Translations under genes and position numbers: made by a program
Shown: in pieces, positions 45,379 to 56,378 of the stretch
How the letters are laid out: each line of letters opens with the position of its first letter
Numbering within the stretch: position 1 is the stretch's first letter
DNA from: a virus
IMG/VR virus record: IMGVR_UViG_3300043410_001823
Span: 1-64,000 of that record
DNA length: 64,000 nt
Reading direction: 5' to 3' (one strand)
The notes under the pieces: model-generated
Database searches by the model: none
Told to the model about the DNA's origin: nothing
What the model saw: the letters and a program-made list of their open reading frames with translations, nothing else

Positions 45379-48348
45379 TCAACATCCAGCTGGATAATAT
45401 GTATTTCCATCATACAAACATTGACCAACATAGGTGCATGGATTAGAAGGATTTGCAACGTCAGCAGAATTACATTTCCAATATACTAATGCCCTAGTTG
45501 TTGTAGTAGTGGTTGCTGTCTTGTTATAATTTGGACAACATGAGCCAGATGTTGTAGATACTCCTGGAACACCAACTACAGCGGATCCCGTTGGACAGCA
45601 TTGTGGAGAATAATAGTATGTTCCATAATCCTGATAATAACATGTACAAGATGTAGTAGTAGTAGTTGTCGTAGTAGTTGTTGTTGCTGCACTTACTGAA
45701 ACGCTATTAGACCCTGCAGTAGTGCTTCCTACTGTATTGGTAGCAGTAACAACACAATAAATAGTATACAGGAATCCAGAAACACCTGCTAGAGATGCTG
45801 GAGGAGTCCAACTACTTGATGTTGCTCCACCATATGATGACCATCCTCCTGTTGTAAGATAATACCATTGATACGAATAACTAGATACCGCTGGATTTGC
45901 ATCCCAGCTTCCAGTAGAACAAGAAAATGATGTTGATCCAAGGGTTCCAGATGTAGGGGTAATTGCTGGCGATGTAACAATCTTTGGCTTATATGTTGCA
46001 GGTACAATTGGGCCTACCTCAGTTCCAGCCTGCCATGACGAGGATCCAGCAGAGTTGGAGGCTTGTGCATAAACTCTAAAATATCTTGCCCCAGAATCAT
46101 AATCAGCCTGTGTGGTTACATACGTAAGGCTAGTACTTGTTCCACTAGCAACAAGTGTTTCACTCATCAATACTCCAGCTGTTCCCCTATAAATTCTAAG
46201 ATCGTAGCTTGTTGGAGAATTATTCCATGTTCCAACTCCAGCGGTCAAAGTTCCTCCAACAGTAAGAGAAGAAGCACTTAAGGTTGGTGCTGATGCATTG
46301 GTAGGTGAAATTACTGGAGCAGAAACAGAAACATAGTTTGCTCTCTGCGTTGCAGAACTATTTGTTGTAGTATTTTTTGCCGTAACATCACATGTCAATG
46401 ATGTTCCGTAGACCTGAGTAAAATTAGGTGATGGGGTAAACTGTGAGGATATTGCTCCAGATATCGCTGGGTAAAGACTTCCTTGATCCCAGTACCTCCA
46501 TTGATATGTGTATAGATCTGGATTTCCATTCCATGTACCGTTTGTAACTGAAAATGTAACAGAACCTGCTACACCGCTTGTTGGACTAATTACGGGGGCT
46601 GTAACATTAGAAACAAAAACAGCTGTTGTAATTGAACCAGTCACAGGCGTTCCAGCATAACCAGTTCCATTTGCACCAGTATACGGAGTTACTTTCCAAT
46701 AGTATGTGGTTCCAGATGGGAAGGGGCCTGTTGGACTAATATTTCCTGGTGAATTAATCGTTCCACCATTAGCTGAATAAACACCTGCAGTACTGCTATA
46801 AGTCAGCACAACAGAACCAGTTCCTGTCGCAAAAGCAGAAACGTTTACCGACCATTGACTTGTTGTCGGAGAATTATTAGATACAGTAGGAGCATTAAGC
46901 GTACTTGTTGTATATGTATTAGAAACTGGTGGTCCTAATACCTGTGTACCATCTATAGATGTAGTAGCTCTTAATGTTAAAACATAGGATGTGTTTGGAG
47001 TTAGGCCTAAATATATATACGCATCTCCAGTTGTAGCTCCATCGAAACTTCCATCAATGTATGCTCTAGTTGCAGATGTGAGTGGGGCCTTAGAAAAATT
47101 TAATGTAATGTCTGTTAGAGATAAAGAAGATGATGTTACTGATGGAGATCCTAGTGCAATGGTAGATGATTGATATGTCCATGGTTCGCTATCTACTCCA
47201 TTATTTGCATAAACAACAATATCTAAATAACCACCAGCAGCACGAAGCGGTATAGTAAAATCAATATAGTTATCTGTTGTATATGTAGATGCACTTGCTG
47301 GCATACTGATAGTTTCATAAACATTATTAACATTTAAATAATCAATATAATATTGATATTGATATGGAGAGCCAGTCCATGTGCCCGCATATAGGCGATA
47401 AGTGTCTCCAACCGTCATCCCCGTACCAGATAATTTTGATAGGAATGGTCCTGGGTTTGCAGTTGGAGCAATTTGAACATATGTTGGTCCAGTAGTTACA
47501 GTAACTGGAGTACCAAACCAATCTGTGCCAGAATTGTATTGGGTTTCAACTACATAAAAGTATTTCCCGCTATTGTTAGGGTCTGTAGAAATATCATATG
47601 TAAATGATGTTGAATAGCTGGTTGTATGTGAGCTAGCATTATTTCCAGTATCTTGACTGTAAGTCGCTACTAATGTTCCTCCAGTAGTTGAGTTAGTTGT
47701 ATTTCTATATAACTTTGTTACTGATCTTGTTACGTCAGGAACTTCCTTGGTGGCTGCAGACCAATTAGAACTATATATCAGATCATTACCTGAAAGAGTT
47801 AAAATATGATAATTATTAACAGGATTTTTTCTGTGAATAAAATATCTATACCCATTACTATCGGTATTGTCATCTCCAGATATTCCGTCTGCTCTTGTTG
47901 CTTCTACCTGAAAAACCAGCCACGATCCGTCATACATTTCTAGTGACATATCTAAAACTTGGTATGCACCCATTGATCCATACTCTATTGGGTAGACAAA
48001 ATCTTGCCCAAGTATAGACGATGTAGCATTATATGTTTTATAAGAGTATGATGTTATTTGAGATGTTGTACTATTCGCATCCCAAATACCCCTTTGACCA
48101 TAAACATTGGTTCCAAACTCTAAATCAAAACCTGAAGGAAAATTATTTCCCGCTGCATCTAAAGTAATATACGGAGGAAGGATTGCATATGGTCCAGTTT
48201 TAGGCCAAAATAATTGCCAAGTTCCATTTGCTGTTTTTACCCAAAGCTTCTTGGCAGATTTCCAAGCAGTTGAGTACGTTGTTTTTACCCACAGTTTTTT
48301 TACAGATTTCCACTGCGTCGAATAGTCAGTTTTAGCCCAAAACCCCAT
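45379..48348 (-). CDS. Large tail/fibre protein with Ig-like repeats and Thr runs
   Basis: 989 residues. The N-terminus has three copies of a 16-residue unit (such as KTDYSTQWKSVKKLWV) before a short hydrophobic stretch. A series of beta-sandwich modules follows, with repeated forms such as GTWNGNPDLYTYQW and GSWDANPAVSSYSYQW. The C-terminus is Cys-rich (TSCTCYYQDYGTYYYS, QCCPTG) with runs of ten and six threonines. Location next to tail genes makes it a probable receptor-binding or decoration protein. Confidence 0.75.
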   Translation of the reverse strand: MGFWAKTDYSTQWKSVKKLWVKTTYSTAWKSAKKLWVKTANGTWQLFWPKTGPYAILPPYITLDAAGNNFPSGFDLEFGTNVYGQRGIWDANSTTSQITSYSYKTYNATSSILGQDFVYPIEYGSMGAYQVLDMSLEMYDGSWLVFQVEATRADGISGDDNTDSNGYRYFIHRKNPVNNYHILTLSGNDLIYSSNWSAATKEVPDVTRSVTKLYRNTTNSTTGGTLVATYSQDTGNNASSHTTSYSTSFTYDISTDPNNSGKYFYVVETQYNSGTDWFGTPVTVTTGPTYVQIAPTANPGPFLSKLSGTGMTVGDTYRLYAGTWTGSPYQYQYYIDYLNVNNVYETISMPASASTYTTDNYIDFTIPLRAAGGYLDIVVYANNGVDSEPWTYQSSTIALGSPSVTSSSLSLTDITLNFSKAPLTSATRAYIDGSFDGATTGDAYIYLGLTPNTSYVLTLRATTSIDGTQVLGPPVSNTYTTSTLNAPTVSNNSPTTSQWSVNVSAFATGTGSVVLTYSSTAGVYSANGGTINSPGNISPTGPFPSGTTYYWKVTPYTGANGTGYAGTPVTGSITTAVFVSNVTAPVISPTSGVAGSVTFSVTNGTWNGNPDLYTYQWRYWDQGSLYPAISGAISSQFTPSPNFTQVYGTSLTCDVTAKNTTTNSSATQRANYVSVSAPVISPTNASAPTLSASSLTVGGTLTAGVGTWNNSPTSYDLRIYRGTAGVLMSETLVASGTSTSLTYVTTQADYDSGARYFRVYAQASNSAGSSSWQAGTEVGPIVPATYKPKIVTSPAITPTSGTLGSTSFSCSTGSWDANPAVSSYSYQWYYLTTGGWSSYGGATSSSWTPPASLAGVSGFLYTIYCVVTATNTVGSTTAGSNSVSVSAATTTTTTTTTTTSCTCYYQDYGTYYYSPQCCPTGSAVVGVPGVSTTSGSCCPNYNKTATTTTTTRALVYWKCNSADVANPSNPCTYVGQCLYDGNTYYPAGC
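48200..48345 (-). repeat. Imperfect 48-bp tandem repeat in the fibre gene
   Basis: The DNA for the first 45 residues of the 989-residue fibre holds about 2.7 copies of a 48-base unit coding for a W-x-K-T-x-Y-S-T-x-W-K-S-x-K-K-L pattern. The copies differ at the DNA level (for example AAGCTTCTT against AGTTTTTTT), so the repeat is not fresh. Confidence 0.7.
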
Positions 48349-51300
48349 TAGTAATCAACCCACAAATCTCCAATAACTCCAGCAGTATTGCTTGGTGTGT
48401 TTGTTGAATCCACACTTGTATCTCTATAGTATACACCAAGTCCAAGCTTTACTTCTCCAGTATCTGGGGTCTGAACAAGCATTCTTTGTCGTGGATGAGG
48501 ACCAAGTGGGTACATATCCAAATAATATACCGATCCCTTTGTCATATTAATATTGCCTTGAGCACGAATACCTTTAATTGTTGTTCCACTTGAACCAAGA
48601 GTAATCATTGATGGACCATCATATGCGTTATTTCCATCTTGACTAGATGTGTATGATGTTATTAAGGAAATCTGATTTGACTCATACTTAATATAAGCAG
48701 AAGATCCTCCAAGGTTGAAAGTTCCACCATTATCCAAATAATACCCGTCAGCCGTACTTGCAACGCTTGTTTTAGAACCACCCGCAAGTGTTCCCTTAAT
48801 TGTTGCTGCTTGAGCATACATTGTTCCATCATGTTTAACCCAGAAGTTTGCATTAGAAGATGTTGGGCTTCCAGTTAGCAACCCTGCTTCAATAGCATAC
48901 TCAGAATCTGCTCCAGCAATAATTCTTACGCCCTTTGCAGAGTTTGCTGTTGATGAAACAACCTTTAAATAGTTGTTTGCAGAATCTAAGGTAATATAAT
49001 CTGATGTAATAGTTCCATCTGCTATGAGCCATCCAGATGCCTCGCTTGATCCAAACAAAGCTTTTTTGCTCCACAGGCTAATACCACTTACACCCTTATA
49101 TGAAATAGGATTAGAGTAAATTTTTGTAGTAGGTGAACTTGATGAATCAAGGGCCAATAAGCCTTCAGATCCAACCTTTACAGTTCCAGTTCCAGCAGAT
49201 ATCAGGTAGGACCCAGAGTTAATGTTAACATTTGCACCAAAATAAGATTGCTGATTTACTGTAATGCTTCCTGTAATTGTTGCAGAAGAAGCTGTTAAGG
49301 CACCAGTGTTTGTTACCTTAAAAACTCCTCCACCTGCATTAATAAGGTCTGAAGTTGTTCCATCACCTATAATGCTAATCTTTCTTGCAACCACTTGACC
49401 TGCTGGGGTTACAGAGAATTTTGCCATTCCGTCAGAATTTTTAGATGCATCTGCACCTGCCCAGAATGCATATGTTCCACTAGCAGACAATCCAGTATAT
49501 GTTGAACCACTGACATACCCATCATTTTCAATGGCTGTTGGAGAAATTGTCCAGTCTGCGATTACAGCTCTTTTTGTAATAAACGTAGGAGACCCTGCAG
49601 ACGCACTATTAATGATTTCTGTAGTCCAGTCTCCATTTGAATCGTATGCAAAAATACCATCCTTATTAAAAAATACCTGTGGATATTGTGTGCTATCACC
49701 CACACCAGCAAATATAGAACCATCGGTAGCAATTTTTATTGGGTTTTCAATTAATGTTACCAAACCTATGTCGATTGGGTTTACAGAAACACCACTCTCT
49801 TGCCCAACCTTTTCCATACTGTAATACGAGTTATTATTAAATTGATCATAATATCTTACAATCACATATCTTGTATCGTTATTTGGAGTAATAATAGTTG
49901 CAGGACTGAGTCCAGAGTAAACCATGTCTGCGTCATCAGTTGGGACACTTGTCCATGCAACTGATTTTTCATATACTTCTAATCTTGTTGCCCCTACTGG
50001 CATATCAAAGTCAACAACGTAACCATTAGAAATTGGACTAACTCTAAATATTCCTGATGGGGAATTTACATTGGGAGTTCCTAATGTTGGATATAAAGTA
50101 GCTAGAGGGTTTGCTCTAGTTACTGGACCAGAGGAAATTACTGCACCCAATGTTTCTACACCTTGTGCAGATACGGATGTTATATATGCCTTAAACTTAG
50201 AATAATATGTTCCAAACTGACCATACATGTCTAAAGACTTAATGGTAAATGATGTTTCAGAGCCTGTTATTAAGTGATAGAAGTATGCATATAATGATGT
50301 GCTTTCTACATCGTTTATATATGGTACTAATTTTACCTTTACCGTTGTTCCAGCATTGGATGATGGCTGAGTATAAGAAACATTAATGTCGTTACCGTTC
50401 CAAGAAATGCTTGCTGCTGTAAACTGTGTTGGAGGGTTGGTATTTACAGGCATAAAAGAATCTGGAGTGATATCTGCAATGTCTGAATAAACGGATGGCA
50501 AAGCTGCCTCTCCTACAAACTTAACTCTAACCCATCTATGAGCATCGTCTGGAGCATAAATGACAATTGGGCTAGTCGCAGTTATTGGTGAGGCTTGAAC
50601 CCATCCCTGTGTCAGACTAACATTTGCCTTTATAGTTTCAGTTGTTACTTGTTCTTCTACAATAATTCCATAAAATGATCCAACAGCTAGAGCTTGAGCT
50701 AAATTCTCAACTGTAACCGCATAATAATCTACACCCTTTGATAATGTGATGACAGGCTGAGGCAGTGGTGACACATATGCTGGAACAGTTGCACAAACAT
50801 ATTCTCCAACATTGATGTAGTCTGCTGAAGCTACACAAACTTGATTTATTGTTGAAATTAAGTTAATGCCTGTTGCATTTAATACCACAAAAGAAAGTCT
50901 TAATGTTTGTGAAACTGAGTTTGTATCTATAAAACTAGTTGCTGAATATCCATAGCCAGCTTGAAGAACATAATCTTTGTTTTTTGCTGAATCGTGAACT
51001 TTAATAAGAAATCTATCAATCCATTGATTCTCATCGGCAGCTGGGTCCCAATCAAATGTTAAAACAATATCATCGCCATCCCATGCAGCAACTAAGTTGG
51101 TGACACCTAGTGGCGCAGTTCCTTTTACTGGTCCACCAAAGACTCCTCCAGAATCTCCGCCATCACCTGGAGTTGGCTTTGGATTATCTCCAGTATATAG
51201 TGATGATGATGAGTTTGCTATAGTAGAAAGAAAAGCTCCTACTGGTTTGTTTAATCCAATATTTGCAACTTCAGCATTTTGTCTTGCTAACTTAAATGGT

Positions 51301-51401
51301 GCTGTTATAGATGATGATCTGGGGTCATCTAGATCAATATGCAACGTCTGTCTTTTAGCTGTTGATGAGCTTGAAATATATGACGGAGATATTTTTTTCA
51401 T
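48348..51401 (-). CDS. Large minor tail protein
   Basis: 1017 residues, without signal peptide. Fibronectin/Ig-like domains occupy the first half (VAAWDGDDIVLTFDWDPAAD), and the second half has repeated beta strands with Gly/Ser turns (VFKVTNTGALTASSATITGS), typical of fibre shafts. It overlaps the start of the 989-residue gene by one base. A tail-tip or fibre role is likely. Confidence 0.75.
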   Translation of the reverse strand: MKKISPSYISSSSTAKRQTLHIDLDDPRSSSITAPFKLARQNAEVANIGLNKPVGAFLSTIANSSSSLYTGDNPKPTPGDGGDSGGVFGGPVKGTAPLGVTNLVAAWDGDDIVLTFDWDPAADENQWIDRFLIKVHDSAKNKDYVLQAGYGYSATSFIDTNSVSQTLRLSFVVLNATGINLISTINQVCVASADYINVGEYVCATVPAYVSPLPQPVITLSKGVDYYAVTVENLAQALAVGSFYGIIVEEQVTTETIKANVSLTQGWVQASPITATSPIVIYAPDDAHRWVRVKFVGEAALPSVYSDIADITPDSFMPVNTNPPTQFTAASISWNGNDINVSYTQPSSNAGTTVKVKLVPYINDVESTSLYAYFYHLITGSETSFTIKSLDMYGQFGTYYSKFKAYITSVSAQGVETLGAVISSGPVTRANPLATLYPTLGTPNVNSPSGIFRVSPISNGYVVDFDMPVGATRLEVYEKSVAWTSVPTDDADMVYSGLSPATIITPNNDTRYVIVRYYDQFNNNSYYSMEKVGQESGVSVNPIDIGLVTLIENPIKIATDGSIFAGVGDSTQYPQVFFNKDGIFAYDSNGDWTTEIINSASAGSPTFITKRAVIADWTISPTAIENDGYVSGSTYTGLSASGTYAFWAGADASKNSDGMAKFSVTPAGQVVARKISIIGDGTTSDLINAGGGVFKVTNTGALTASSATITGSITVNQQSYFGANVNINSGSYLISAGTGTVKVGSEGLLALDSSSSPTTKIYSNPISYKGVSGISLWSKKALFGSSEASGWLIADGTITSDYITLDSANNYLKVVSSTANSAKGVRIIAGADSEYAIEAGLLTGSPTSSNANFWVKHDGTMYAQAATIKGTLAGGSKTSVASTADGYYLDNGGTFNLGGSSAYIKYESNQISLITSYTSSQDGNNAYDGPSMITLGSSGTTIKGIRAQGNINMTKGSVYYLDMYPLGPHPRQRMLVQTPDTGEVKLGLGVYYRDTSVDSTNTPSNTAGVIGDLWVDY

Positions 51402-51414
51402 CTATATCCTAGTA

Positions 51415-51894
51415 TTACTTATGTCCTATAGCAATCCAGTTTACGTTAACAGTACCAGTTAACCAGTCTGAATTTTTTGCTGCATGTCTTAAAACAATAT
51501 TAAAGCTTGATGGTGTTACATCTCTAACATTTGCAATAATGTCTAAATAGTTAGTTGAGCTAGATGATACCTGAGCTTGAGCAACAATAAATGGAGATGA
51601 TGAAAATGGTTGACCAATAAATGTTACGGGCATTGTGTATGTATACATGGTTCCATTAAATGTGAATCCTGGTGATGATGGGTTAAACTTTGTTTGTCCA
51701 TATAGGATCTGTTGAGATGCCATATCGTACTGATATTCTGTGCTTGCGCCACTAACAGAAGAGCCACTGTAGACATTTCCATAGTTATTTGTCAAAGCAG
51801 AAATATTATCACTGTGCTGATTAACAACATTAACAATTTGATTAATTGTTGATAGGTCAATGATTTTTGGATCTGATATTTTTATATATGCCAT
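51415..51894 (-). CDS. Tail-associated protein, 159 aa
   Basis: N-terminal helix (LSTINQIVNVVNQHSDNISA) followed by a beta-rich domain (MYTYTMPVTFIGQPFSSSPF). This layout resembles short tail-fibre or collar-type proteins. Own promoter (TGGTATAAT at 51913-51921) and AAGGAG site. Confidence 0.65.
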   Translation of the reverse strand: MAYIKISDPKIIDLSTINQIVNVVNQHSDNISALTNNYGNVYSGSSVSGASTEYQYDMASQQILYGQTKFNPSSPGFTFNGTMYTYTMPVTFIGQPFSSSPFIVAQAQVSSSSTNYLDIIANVRDVTPSSFNIVLRHAAKNSDWLTGTVNVNWIAIGHK

Positions 51895-51912
51895 TTTTTC
51901 TCCTTAAATAAA

Positions 51913-51921
51913 ATTATACCA
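51913..51921 (-). promoter_or_regulatory. Extended -10 promoter (TGGTATAAT)
   Basis: In the 29-base gap after the 1484-residue gene; gives separate transcription of the distal fibre genes. Confidence 0.65.
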
Positions 51922-51923
51922 TG

Positions 51924-54900
51924 TTAGACGCTTATTCCAGCATCAAGCATTTTTAGTGATATCTGCGTTTGTAAGCCATTATTAAATGAGTTGTTTACAG
52001 AGTGAACCACATACTTTTGCTGATTAACTCCAGCAACTGGGTATGTTAGCTTGACAACATCTCCTACCTCAATAAGTGGATTTCCGAATATGTTCAAGGA
52101 CACATCCTTAGAGAAGTTTTCAAGAGAGGTAGAAACTAGCTTTAGAAGCTTATTAGCATCTTGCTTAGACTGGATAAATTCGCTATCTAATTGAACGACT
52201 TCTTGCATATTTCCTGGATTGGTTACAACCTCAATAATTTCAGGATCTGACGGAACAATAATCTCGTGTGTCCATAGATTAAAATTAACTGCAAACTGAT
52301 TAATATCATCGGAGTCTTTTTTGAGGTATACCATATGTGAGCTATTGTTGGCTACCGCAAACTTACCTCTAAATCCTGTATTAACTGGTGTTGAATATGC
52401 TACAGAATATTCATCAACAACCTGCCTTTGTAGATATTTTTGATCTAACAATGTATTTCCAGGGAAGTAGTACCATGCATACTCTACTGGCAATACATCT
52501 ACCGATACCGCAGAACCGTTGGTATACTGAACATCATATACGTTAATTCCAGTTACACATGGTTGAGTTTGCATTATAAACTCGTCATAGTTAGAGGCTA
52601 GATTGTGTCCCTGAACTAAACCATTTAAAAACTCTGGATCTTGAAAATAATAATTTACGCTTCTATTTTTTAGAATTTTTTCAGATGCGTAGATCTCTCT
52701 GACATAACCAATAAGCCCATTAGAGCTAGTCTCTGGGTAGTGTAATGGTTCTTTCCATTCACCGTCTATATAGCTAGAAGGAAGGACGGTTGGAGCATTA
52801 GATAGAAATACTCCGAACTTTGTATCTGTCCCCTTTGCATATTCAAGCAATGCAACCTTTTTCCTTAAACCATTAACAGTATTAACATCTGTGCTTTTCC
52901 ATGCATCATTTTCATAAACTTGCCAACCACTAATCTCAAAATTATTTAAAAATGCTGTGAATGTATGTCCCGTTGGGTTATCTGCAGAACCCTCACCACT
53001 TTCATGATAATCAAACTCTTCCATAGCAATTCTTAAATTAAATGCTTCATGTGGATCGACATAAAGGATATAAGCATCTGACCCATCTTTTTTAGTCGGT
53101 GACGGATTTTTAACCCATATCTTTTCAAAATTACTCATAATAGAATTGACTACGCCAGACACGTTAGCATAAGCTATCGGAGAAAGATCACCAGAATAGG
53201 CATCTTGCTTAGAGAAAATTAATGCATACATATAATCTGCTGCTGCAGTTTGTGGTGGATTATATCTAACCAGTTCTAAGAAATATGTATCAGCTAAATT
53301 AGATTCATACATATTAAAAAATATACCGCCAGAACATAGCTCTACTGGTCTATTTGACTCAATTGGCATAAAGAATTTTCCTGAGTAAGAATTATACACG
53401 CTATCTGATGCTGACCCAGAATATATGAGCGTTCTGCCAGTTGCGCCTGGCTCTACCTGAATATAATAATATGGATCCGAATTCTGTGTAGTTACTACGC
53501 TTGCATTATTGCTTGTAGAGAGGGTAGTTCCATTATGGTCTTTAGCATATAGGTCTTTTTTAGTATTTACCCCTGTTGAAAAATCTCCAGATATAACTTC
53601 ATGCTTTGCTGCACTTGTACCAAACATTCCACGCTGAATATTAGTAATAGTGCCTAATGGTTCAATAGTTATATCATAACTTGTTGCTTTTTCAAATCTG
53701 CCTGACGTCCAACCTGACTGCATTGTGTCTGATGTTGGAGATATTACAGTAAATGAGTTAGATGTTACGTTTTGCACTACATAAGATCCATTGAGAGCTT
53801 CTGGCTTCATACCTCTAATAGATACAAGGTCTCCAACTTTTACCGTAGTTAATGGGTTTTTGACATCTGCTGTTGGTGTACTTGAGAATGAATATGTTGC
53901 AAAATTTTGTCCACCCGATTCTGATTGAGATACACCAGAAATAATTCCTACATTTTCTACAAGACCAATTCTTTTTTCTTTAATAAATTGATTAATTGCT
54001 GCACCAAGCTCGATGTCATTTTTAACAGATATTTCTGAGTATGTGGCAGAATCCGATGTCTTTGAAATCTTATATTTTTTATATACAAAAGATACAATTT
54101 CATTTTCAATAGCAGCATATCCATTAGTTGATAGGTTAAAAGTATGGAATATATCTAGTAAGTCTGACTTGTGCAATGTAAATTGATGATCTGTTTCAGA
54201 CATGTCTTCTACTAAGTAATTTAATCCTAGAGAATCAATGCTCTGCTGTTCCCACACAACGTCGTTACTTGTTGTATATATGTACGACGGTCCATTCTTG
54301 ATTTGTGGGTCTATAACATTTTGCAATGATAAAGACTGCTTAATTCTAGGAGTTGTATATCTTAAAGAAATCTTTCCTGGCTTTGCCTTGGTAGAAACAG
54401 AATAACCACCATTAAGGATATCTGAATCATCCAATGAAAAATCTTGAGTAGCCGAAGCTTTTCCAAGAATATTGGATAAGCTCATAAACTTCATTACACC
54501 AAAATTATCTATATAGGCTGCTATTTGATATGGCAAAAAGATTTGATTTAGCGCTTCTGCTAACGTAGTGTCTTTTGAGTTGCAGTAGTAATAACTAATA
54601 CTTAATGGAGTGTGTGAATCCATACATGCAGCATATAAAGAATCTACATCATAATCTGTAAACCCACTTAAATCCAAGATATTTGTTATGGTTTCAAACG
54701 CAGTTTTAAAATGAGAAACATAGTCTGAGGCTGGGACATTTTGAAGGTATCTAGTGATATCATAGCATTGTACAGAAACTCTATCAATATCATCTTGTTG
54801 CCAAGAATCAGAATAATAGACTCCTCCAGGAATAATCGTGTTGGAGACTGTTTCCCCTCCAGAAGACCAGTTTGCATAACTCTTAAGGTTATAGTTAATG

Positions 54901-56378
54901 TAGAACTTTACATTCTTTTTAAACATACCCTTTAGTTGTGTTGACGTATAATTACTAATATCTGAAAAAACTGGCACTGGGCTATTAATATCTCCAAGAG
55001 GCATTCCACTAAAAGAAATATTTGCATCGTCAGTGACTAGAGAAGAAATCGGCATAACCGTATCTTTTCCATCTAAGGATTTATTGGTAGATGTTTCTAG
55101 TACAAAATCGCTTAGGTCAATTTCAAGTCTTGGTGATACCTCAATTAGCTGCATACTATCAGCATCTTGAGATACATATGGATTGTCTAAATCAAACTCT
55201 GGCAATACTGTTGCGCTGTTTTGAGTCACTGTAATTTTTTTAATATATACATAGCTAGTAATAGATCCATTAGTTCCAATTGTTGGCATTGATGCCTGTG
55301 GCCATCTAGAAGTTGTTAAAGAATTACCGTCTAAATATACGATTAAAACACCAGTTGAGTTAGGGGCTCCCTGAAATGATATGGTTGAATTATCTGATTT
55401 TGTAACCGTAACTGTGACAGACGGAGATGATAAAAATGTGTTGAACTTTAAAACAATCTTATTCATGATAATAGGAATGTTATAAATAGCAGAAACTGAG
55501 TTGTCTACATTTTGTCCAGATACGTAGTATTTATATGAAGAAATGTCTGTTAGTAATGCGCTTTTATATATTGGGGCATCTGATGAAAGCGCAAAGAAAT
55601 TTGGAGTAGATACAATCGGACTTACTGGCATCTTAAATGGTGAAGAATATCCTTGTAGTATGCTTGTGTTGTTTACTTTTCTATAATTGTCTGCAAATGG
55701 TGCTCCTCCAGTGCCTAGGGCATACCCTGCATTTCCTGTGCAAACGTAAGATTCCCCTGGTCTAAATGATGAAAAAACAACATCTGTTGGCCAAGTAGTT
55801 CCATATTGATAATCAAAATATGAGGTCTCATAGACCTGTGGAGTTGTAAAATATAGGTATGACTGGCTGCTTTGTGATGCATCTCCAATTGGAGAATATG
55901 TCATTCTGTATGTAAGTGAATCTATTGCAGACTGTGATCCAACATATGTCTCTATCTTGGTCCAGCTAAAGGAATTGATTTCTTCGCTACTGGATCCAAA
56001 CTGATTTTCTGTTCCATTTGCACTAATGTTTACCAAAACTGGCTTATCTAAGTCAGTTGTTACATATGTGACAATCTTAAAAGCTTTATACCCATTTGTA
56101 GGAAAGTCTGGAGTGCTATCTGGAACTAATGAAAATGAAGCAGTAGCAACAGAGTTATTGCTATTAATTTCTTTTTTTAGCGCAGACAGTCCTTGGTATG
56201 TTTTAGTAGACGAAGTTATTCCGCTACCAGCTGTGACTGCAACAGTATTCTTAGCATTACCAGCAACAGTGTATGATGGTGGATTAAAAATATTCTGATT
56301 CCACTCAGCAGAAACTACTGGTGTTAAGGTAATTGACTCAGATTCAGTGAATATGGATGAGCTAACATTTGTTAACAT
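51924..56378 (-). CDS. Very large minor tail / hub-like protein
   Basis: 1484 residues, mainly beta. The C-terminal part (GNPLIEVGDVVKLTYPVAG, then NGLQTQISLKML) resembles the end of phage tail hub or baseplate proteins. The middle contains a carbohydrate-binding-like beta sandwich. It follows the tape measure by one gene, the usual place for distal tail and hub proteins. Exact role not resolved by eye. Confidence 0.7.
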   Translation of the reverse strand: MLTNVSSSIFTESESITLTPVVSAEWNQNIFNPPSYTVAGNAKNTVAVTAGSGITSSTKTYQGLSALKKEINSNNSVATASFSLVPDSTPDFPTNGYKAFKIVTYVTTDLDKPVLVNISANGTENQFGSSSEEINSFSWTKIETYVGSQSAIDSLTYRMTYSPIGDASQSSQSYLYFTTPQVYETSYFDYQYGTTWPTDVVFSSFRPGESYVCTGNAGYALGTGGAPFADNYRKVNNTSILQGYSSPFKMPVSPIVSTPNFFALSSDAPIYKSALLTDISSYKYYVSGQNVDNSVSAIYNIPIIMNKIVLKFNTFLSSPSVTVTVTKSDNSTISFQGAPNSTGVLIVYLDGNSLTTSRWPQASMPTIGTNGSITSYVYIKKITVTQNSATVLPEFDLDNPYVSQDADSMQLIEVSPRLEIDLSDFVLETSTNKSLDGKDTVMPISSLVTDDANISFSGMPLGDINSPVPVFSDISNYTSTQLKGMFKKNVKFYINYNLKSYANWSSGGETVSNTIIPGGVYYSDSWQQDDIDRVSVQCYDITRYLQNVPASDYVSHFKTAFETITNILDLSGFTDYDVDSLYAACMDSHTPLSISYYYCNSKDTTLAEALNQIFLPYQIAAYIDNFGVMKFMSLSNILGKASATQDFSLDDSDILNGGYSVSTKAKPGKISLRYTTPRIKQSLSLQNVIDPQIKNGPSYIYTTSNDVVWEQQSIDSLGLNYLVEDMSETDHQFTLHKSDLLDIFHTFNLSTNGYAAIENEIVSFVYKKYKISKTSDSATYSEISVKNDIELGAAINQFIKEKRIGLVENVGIISGVSQSESGGQNFATYSFSSTPTADVKNPLTTVKVGDLVSIRGMKPEALNGSYVVQNVTSNSFTVISPTSDTMQSGWTSGRFEKATSYDITIEPLGTITNIQRGMFGTSAAKHEVISGDFSTGVNTKKDLYAKDHNGTTLSTSNNASVVTTQNSDPYYYIQVEPGATGRTLIYSGSASDSVYNSYSGKFFMPIESNRPVELCSGGIFFNMYESNLADTYFLELVRYNPPQTAAADYMYALIFSKQDAYSGDLSPIAYANVSGVVNSIMSNFEKIWVKNPSPTKKDGSDAYILYVDPHEAFNLRIAMEEFDYHESGEGSADNPTGHTFTAFLNNFEISGWQVYENDAWKSTDVNTVNGLRKKVALLEYAKGTDTKFGVFLSNAPTVLPSSYIDGEWKEPLHYPETSSNGLIGYVREIYASEKILKNRSVNYYFQDPEFLNGLVQGHNLASNYDEFIMQTQPCVTGINVYDVQYTNGSAVSVDVLPVEYAWYYFPGNTLLDQKYLQRQVVDEYSVAYSTPVNTGFRGKFAVANNSSHMVYLKKDSDDINQFAVNFNLWTHEIIVPSDPEIIEVVTNPGNMQEVVQLDSEFIQSKQDANKLLKLVSTSLENFSKDVSLNIFGNPLIEVGDVVKLTYPVAGVNQQKYVVHSVNNSFNNGLQTQISLKMLDAGISV

